The notes under the pieces are model-generated. The model was not told the DNA's origin and did not search any database. It saw only the letters and a program-made list of their open reading frames with translations. Below are positions 4,604-5,166 of a stretch of DNA of 5,166 nucleotides, piece after piece (position 1 is the stretch's first letter; each line of letters begins with the position of its first letter). A program made the translations under genes and the position numbers. This stretch comes from Alphaproteobacteria bacterium (lineage in GTDB: Bacteria; Pseudomonadota; Alphaproteobacteria; RS24): the NCBI GenBank assembly GCA_015163825.1, contig JAAOIL010000145.1, positions 1 through 5,166 on the forward strand, in the 5' to 3' direction.

Positions 4604-5166
4604 AGCCCTTATTGTAGATTTTGGTTCGCAAGTTACGCAATTGATTGCACGGCGCATAAGAGAGAGCGGTGTTTATTGCGAGATTATTCCGTTCCAAAGC
4701 GTTGGCGATGATATTAGCGATTATCGTTGCGTTGTTTTATCGGGCAGCCCCCATAGCACCAGCGATGATGATGCGCCGCAAATCCCCGATGCGATATTGC
4801 AGAGTGGTTTGCCTTTGCTTGGTATATGTTATGGGCAACAGGCATTGTGTCGGGCATTGGGGGGAGCGGTTGTCGCCTCCGCCCATAGGGAGTTTGGCAA
4901 AGCCGAACTAGCCCGCACCCAAGATAGCCCTTTATTTGCAGACATAAAAAATGCCCCCTTCCAAGTATGGATGAGCCATGGCGATAGTGTTTCGCAATTG
5001 CCCGAAGGCTTTCGGGTTATCGCCACCAGTGCGGGTGCGCCTTATGCGGCAATCGCCGATGATGCTCGCCGCATATATGGTGTGCAGTTCCACCCCGAAG
5101 TGGTGCATACAAATAATGGGGCGCAGATATTACGCAATTTCACGCACCACATATCGGGTTGCACGG
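4596..5166 (+). CDS. guaA: GMP synthase (glutamine-hydrolysing), N-terminal glutaminase domain, truncated by the window
   Basis: Converts XMP to GMP using glutamine and ATP, the step after GuaB. The 190 visible codons contain the class I glutamine amidotransferase domain. Recognisable parts are IVDFGSQVTQLIARRIRE (6–23), the nucleophile elbow GICYGQQ with Cys78, VWMSHGD (124–130) and YGVQFHPEV with His166 and Glu168, which completes the triad. The oxyanion-strand motif reads SGSP instead of the commoner SGGP; a similar form occurs in some other GMP synthases. The ATP-pyrophosphatase and dimerisation domains lie beyond the right edge, and no stop or frameshift is seen. The ATG at 4596 overlaps the TPR gene by 8 nt (ATGAATAA). 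It has no Shine-Dalgarno site, and an in-frame TGA at 4581 rules out longer starts. Translation is probably coupled to the TPR gene. Confidence 0.97.
   Translation, partial: MNKALIVDFGSQVTQLIARRIRESGVYCEIIPFQSVGDDISDYRCVVLSGSPHSTSDDDAPQIPDAILQSGLPLLGICYGQQALCRALGGAVVASAHREFGKAELARTQDSPLFADIKNAPFQVWMSHGDSVSQLPEGFRVIATSAGAPYAAIADDARRIYGVQFHPEVVHTNNGAQILRNFTHHISGCT

Noticed and set aside
146..4996. Frequent TCGCAA hexamers suggesting a DNA-uptake or other genome-wide signal
   Set aside because: The copies share no flanking consensus beyond the hexamer, and most are in coding sequence where Ser/Arg/Gln/Asn codon use explains them. Whole-genome counts would be needed to revive the idea.

Overview
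The window looks like the chromosome of an alphaproteobacterium with mid-range G+C. This assignment is an inference. It rests on the co-directional block ppx/gppA – rlmE – guaB – (small TPR gene) – guaA, whose core order is familiar in that class, and on the RlmE signature after the catalytic Asp (SDMA...TGH-x-x-TDH). No rRNA, tRNA, CRISPR array, transposase or insertion sequence is visible.

Left part (1–787). A truncated gene for a small membrane protein runs leftwards off the edge (95→1). It has its own Shine-Dalgarno sequence and a plausible promoter. Next comes a gene-free stretch of about 200 bp holding the most striking object in the window. This is a same-orientation array of 9-mers at 172–306, spaced 11–12 bp apart. 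Four are perfect DnaA boxes (TGTGGATAA, the complement of TTATCCACA), and the others are degenerate copies. The array touches the stop codon of a leftward gene for an intact T4-type (GH24) lysozyme. The array resembles a chromosomal origin or DnaA-titration site. The lysozyme plus the small membrane gene resemble a minimal or remnant lysis module.

Middle part (about 788–2542). After a short divergent spacer, a short Ppx/GppA-family phosphatase (phosphate-starvation or stringent-response metabolism) overlaps rlmE by 17 nt. RlmE is the 23S rRNA Um2552 methyltransferase, and its K-D-K-E tetrad is complete at exactly the spacing of the E. coli enzyme.

Right part (2543–5166). A 122-bp spacer with two inverted repeats precedes guaB (IMP dehydrogenase: catalytic Cys301, two CBS domains). 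Ten bases after guaB comes a small exported TPR protein. Its stop codon overlaps the start of guaA (GMP synthase), which runs off the right edge after 190 codons, within or just after its glutaminase domain. GuaB and GuaA catalyse the two successive steps IMP→XMP→GMP, so this is a guanine-nucleotide operon with an uncharacterised exported protein coupled between the two enzymes.

The best candidate for something new is the DnaA-box array and its setting between a lysozyme and a membrane-protein gene. The remainder is well-conserved housekeeping sequence.
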